From positions 2,418,001 to 2,482,000 of the forward strand of contig NZ_CP109027.1 of NCBI RefSeq assembly GCF_036226885.1: 64,000 nt of DNA, in the 5' to 3' direction. Within the stretch, counting starts at the first letter, position 1; the number at the start of each line of letters is the position of its first letter. Below, one piece after another: positions 62,103 through 64,000 of the stretch. The position numbers and the translations under genes were made by a program. The DNA comes from Streptomyces sp. NBC_00663 (GTDB lineage Bacteria; Actinomycetota; Actinomycetes; Streptomycetales; Streptomycetaceae). The notes beneath the pieces were generated by a model. That model had not been told where the DNA came from, searched no databases, and was given only the letters and a program-made list of their open reading frames with translations.

Positions 62103-63149
62103 ATGCCCGAACTGCGTGTCGTGGCCGTCTCGAATGACGGCACACGGCTGGTGCTGAAGGCTGCGGACAGCACGGAGTACACGCTTCCGATTGACGAGCG
62201 TCTGCGCGCCGCCGTACGCGGCGACCGTCCCCGCCTCGGCCAGATCGAGATCGAGGTGGAGAGTCATCTCCGCCCCCGCGACATTCAGGCACGTATACGC
62301 GCCGGTGCGACGGCCGAAGAGGTCGCGCAGATGGCCGGCATCCCCGTCGACCGGGTCCGTCGCTTCGAGGGCCCCGTGCTCGCGGAGCGCGCGTTCATGG
62401 CCGAGCGGGCTCGCAAGACCCCCGTCCGCCGGCCCGGCGAGAACGCCGGACCGCAACTCGGCGAGGCCGTCCAGGAGCGACTGCTGCTGCGCGGCGCCGA
62501 CAAAGACACCGTCCAGTGGGACTCCTGGCGCCGCGACGACGGCACCTGGGAGGTCCTGCTGGTCTATCTGGTCGCGGGCGAACCGCACTCGGCGAGCTGG
62601 ACGTACGACCCGCCCCGGCGGCTCGTCCAGGCCGTCGACGACGAGGCGCGCTCGCTGATCGGCGAGTCCGACGACCTCGCGGCCTCGCCGGAGCCCAGCT
62701 TTCCCTTCGTACCGCGCATCGCCCGGCTGCCCCGTGACCGGCCGCTGGACCGTTCCCTCGACCGGGAGCGCCTCGGCCTGCCCGCGCCGCCGCCCGATCC
62801 GGTCGAGGAGGAGAGCGCGAGCGAACGCGACTCGCTGACAAGCCTGTTGGAGGCGGTGCCCAGCTTCCGGGGCGACCTCGTGGTCCCGGAGCGCCCGTCG
62901 GAGACCCCCGCTCCGGAGGAGGAGCCCGCCGACGAACCCGCGGCGGAGGAACCTCCGGCGCCCGCCGCCTCGGCCGGTTCCGCCTACGCGGACGTCCTCA
63001 TGCCCCGCTCGGTCGGCGCCCACCGCGACCGTCTCGTCGGTGCCACCGACCGCCAGGCCGAGGCGGACGGCGTCCGCCCGGGCCGCCGGGCGGCGGTCCC
63101 GAGCTGGGACGAGATCGTGTTCGGGACACGACGGAAGAAACAGGACTAG
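62103..63149 (+). CDS. sepH: Cell division protein SepH
   Basis: The product is 348 aa. The N-terminal DUF3071 domain runs to about residue 170, with MPELRVVAVSNDGTRLVLKA and a helix-turn-helix at ATAEEVAQMAGIPVDRVRRF, followed by WDSWRRDDGTWEVLLVYLVA. The rest is disordered, acidic and Pro-rich, with a conserved C-terminal end (PSWDEIVFGTRRKKQD). In Streptomyces venezuelae SepH binds FtsZ and promotes its assembly during sporulation septation; the same role is expected here. A strong terminator follows. Confidence 0.93.
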   Translation: MPELRVVAVSNDGTRLVLKAADSTEYTLPIDERLRAAVRGDRPRLGQIEIEVESHLRPRDIQARIRAGATAEEVAQMAGIPVDRVRRFEGPVLAERAFMAERARKTPVRRPGENAGPQLGEAVQERLLLRGADKDTVQWDSWRRDDGTWEVLLVYLVAGEPHSASWTYDPPRRLVQAVDDEARSLIGESDDLAASPEPSFPFVPRIARLPRDRPLDRSLDRERLGLPAPPPDPVEEESASERDSLTSLLEAVPSFRGDLVVPERPSETPAPEEEPADEPAAEEPPAPAASAGSAYADVLMPRSVGAHRDRLVGATDRQAEADGVRPGRRAAVPSWDEIVFGTRRKKQD

Positions 63150-63165
63150 TCGGTCGTACGACGTC

Positions 63166-63201
63166 CATGAGGGCCCGCCCCAGGTGGCGCGGGCCCTCAT
63201 G
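63166..63201. terminator. Bidirectional terminator after sepH
   Basis: CATGAGGGCCCGC at 63166-63178 pairs perfectly with GCGGGCCCTCATG at 63189-63201 across a 10-base loop. It lies between convergent sepH and the sulfurtransferase gene. Confidence 0.9.
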
Positions 63202-63214
63202 CCGCTGCCTACGT

Positions 63215-64000
63215 CTACTGCGGGTCCGGCCCCACGGCGACCGGCCGCGACGGGTCCGAGGACCACTCCGACCAGGACCCCACGTACAGCGCAGCGGGGA
63301 TGCCCGCGACCGCCAGCGCCAGCACCTCGTGCGCACCGGAGACGCCGGAACCGCAGTACACGCCGACGGGGGTGTCGTCCGAGACGCCGAGGGCCTTGAA
63401 GCGGGCGTGCAGCTCCTCGGCGGGCAGGAAGCGTCCGTCCCCGGCGACGTTCTCGTTGGTGGGCGCGGACACGGCGCCCGGGATGTGCCCGCCGACCCGG
63501 TCGATGGGCTCCACCTCGCCCCGGTACCGCTCCCCCGCGCGGGCGTCGAACAGCACTCCGGAGCGGGCCAGAGCCGCGGCCCCGTCGGCGTCGAGGAGTT
63601 CCACCGCGCCCGGCGCCGGCACGAAGTCACCCTCCGGCGGGGTCGGCGCGGACGTCGCCAGGGGCCCCTCCCAGGACGGCAACCCGCCGTCGAGGACCCG
63701 CACGTCCGGGTGACCCGTCCAGCGCAGCATCCACCACGCGCGGGCGGCCGCCCAGCCCTGTCCGCCGTCGTAGACGATCACCGGCGTCCCGGCCGAGACG
63801 CCCGCCCGGCGCATCACGGCGCCGAAGTCGGCGACGTCGGGCAGCGGGTGCCGGCCGCGCGCGCCGGGGGTCGCGGCGAGCTCCCGGTCCAGGTCAACGA
63901 AGACCGCGCCCGGAATGTGCCCGGCCGCGTACGCGGCGTGACCGTCGAAAGGCGGCTCTCCGGCCGCCTTGGCCATGCTCAGCTGCCAGCGGACGTCGAG
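63215..64000 (-). CDS. Thiosulfate sulfurtransferase, tandem rhodanese (5' partial)
   Basis: About 262 residues are visible; the N-terminus lies beyond the right edge. Two rhodanese domains are present. The first, inactive, has HAAYAAGHIPGAVFVDLDRE and VYDGGQGWAAARAWWMLRW. The second carries the catalytic Cys in GVYCGSGVSGAHEVLALA after GGHIPGAVSAP. It transfers sulfur from thiosulfate or 3-mercaptopyruvate to a thiol acceptor. The active-site loop CGSGVSG is closer to thiosulfate- than to mercaptopyruvate-type enzymes. It is convergent with sepH. Confidence 0.9.
   Translation of the reverse strand, partial: LDVRWQLSMAKAAGEPPFDGHAAYAAGHIPGAVFVDLDRELAATPGARGRHPLPDVADFGAVMRRAGVSAGTPVIVYDGGQGWAAARAWWMLRWTGHPDVRVLDGGLPSWEGPLATSAPTPPEGDFVPAPGAVELLDADGAAALARSGVLFDARAGERYRGEVEPIDRVGGHIPGAVSAPTNENVAGDGRFLPAEELHARFKALGVSDDTPVGVYCGSGVSGAHEVLALAVAGIPAALYVGSWSEWSSDPSRPVAVGPDPQ

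Overview
The window is chromosomal DNA of a high-GC actinomycete, almost certainly Streptomyces. Signs are the strong G/C bias at third codon positions, many GTG starts and apparently leaderless genes, and marker genes for SepH, CutRS, a dUTPase-DUF3710-DUF3093-DUF4193 block and CeoBC-type TrkA proteins. No rRNA, tRNA, CRISPR array, phage or complete insertion sequence was found. All assignments come from reading the translated sequence; no database search was run.

Layout. 2-9858: the 3' part of a molybdopterin oxidoreductase fused to a CysJ-like diflavin reductase, a GT-C-like membrane protein, a divergent yceI/marR pair with two matching operators, and a large YdiJ-like FAD/Fe-S oxidase. 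9976-14894: fur-katG, then a second marR with an MFS drug exporter whose stop codon is formed by a small inserted repeat (14892-15055). 15071-18577: a D-2-hydroxyacid dehydrogenase, an exonuclease-BRCT-TerD fusion and a stand-alone TerD protein. 18600-21818: a decayed stretch with IclR and aldolase remnants, an orphan peptide-type solute-binding lipoprotein and a frameshifted lipoprotein gene.

21819-38152 is the most interesting block. It holds an aromatic aminotransferase, a PaaN-like protein lacking the key aldehyde dehydrogenase residues, an Lrp/AsnC regulator, E1 alpha/E1 beta/E2 of a 2-oxoacid dehydrogenase, an intact PaaN, thiolase, two crotonases, a 3-hydroxyacyl-CoA dehydrogenase and the ring-epoxidase genes paaABCDE. 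Read as a pathway: phenylalanine is transaminated to phenylpyruvate; the 2-oxoacid dehydrogenase may convert this directly to phenylacetyl-CoA (no phenylacetate-CoA ligase is present); PaaABCDE epoxidises the ring; and PaaG/PaaN/PaaF/PaaH/PaaJ-type enzymes degrade it to acetyl-CoA and succinyl-CoA. A perfect palindrome of PaaR type lies before paaN, but no paaR is in the window.

38336-64000 is mostly conserved core. It holds a TrmA-type RNA methyltransferase, an APC permease divergent from a 31-aa membrane peptide and two TrkA proteins (a K+ module), DUF3159 and OB-fold genes, KdpDE without KdpFABC, an orphan ABC ATPase, a secreted alginate-lyase-like enzyme, DUF3710-dut-thioesterase, DUF3093, DUF4193, cutSR, suhB, hemH, an MFS transporter, a lactone oxidase, sepH, and a rhodanese that runs off the right edge. 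Gene order from TrmA to SuhB resembles, from memory, the Rv2689c-Rv2701c region of Mycobacterium tuberculosis, with kdpDE, the ABC ATPase and the lyase as an inserted block.
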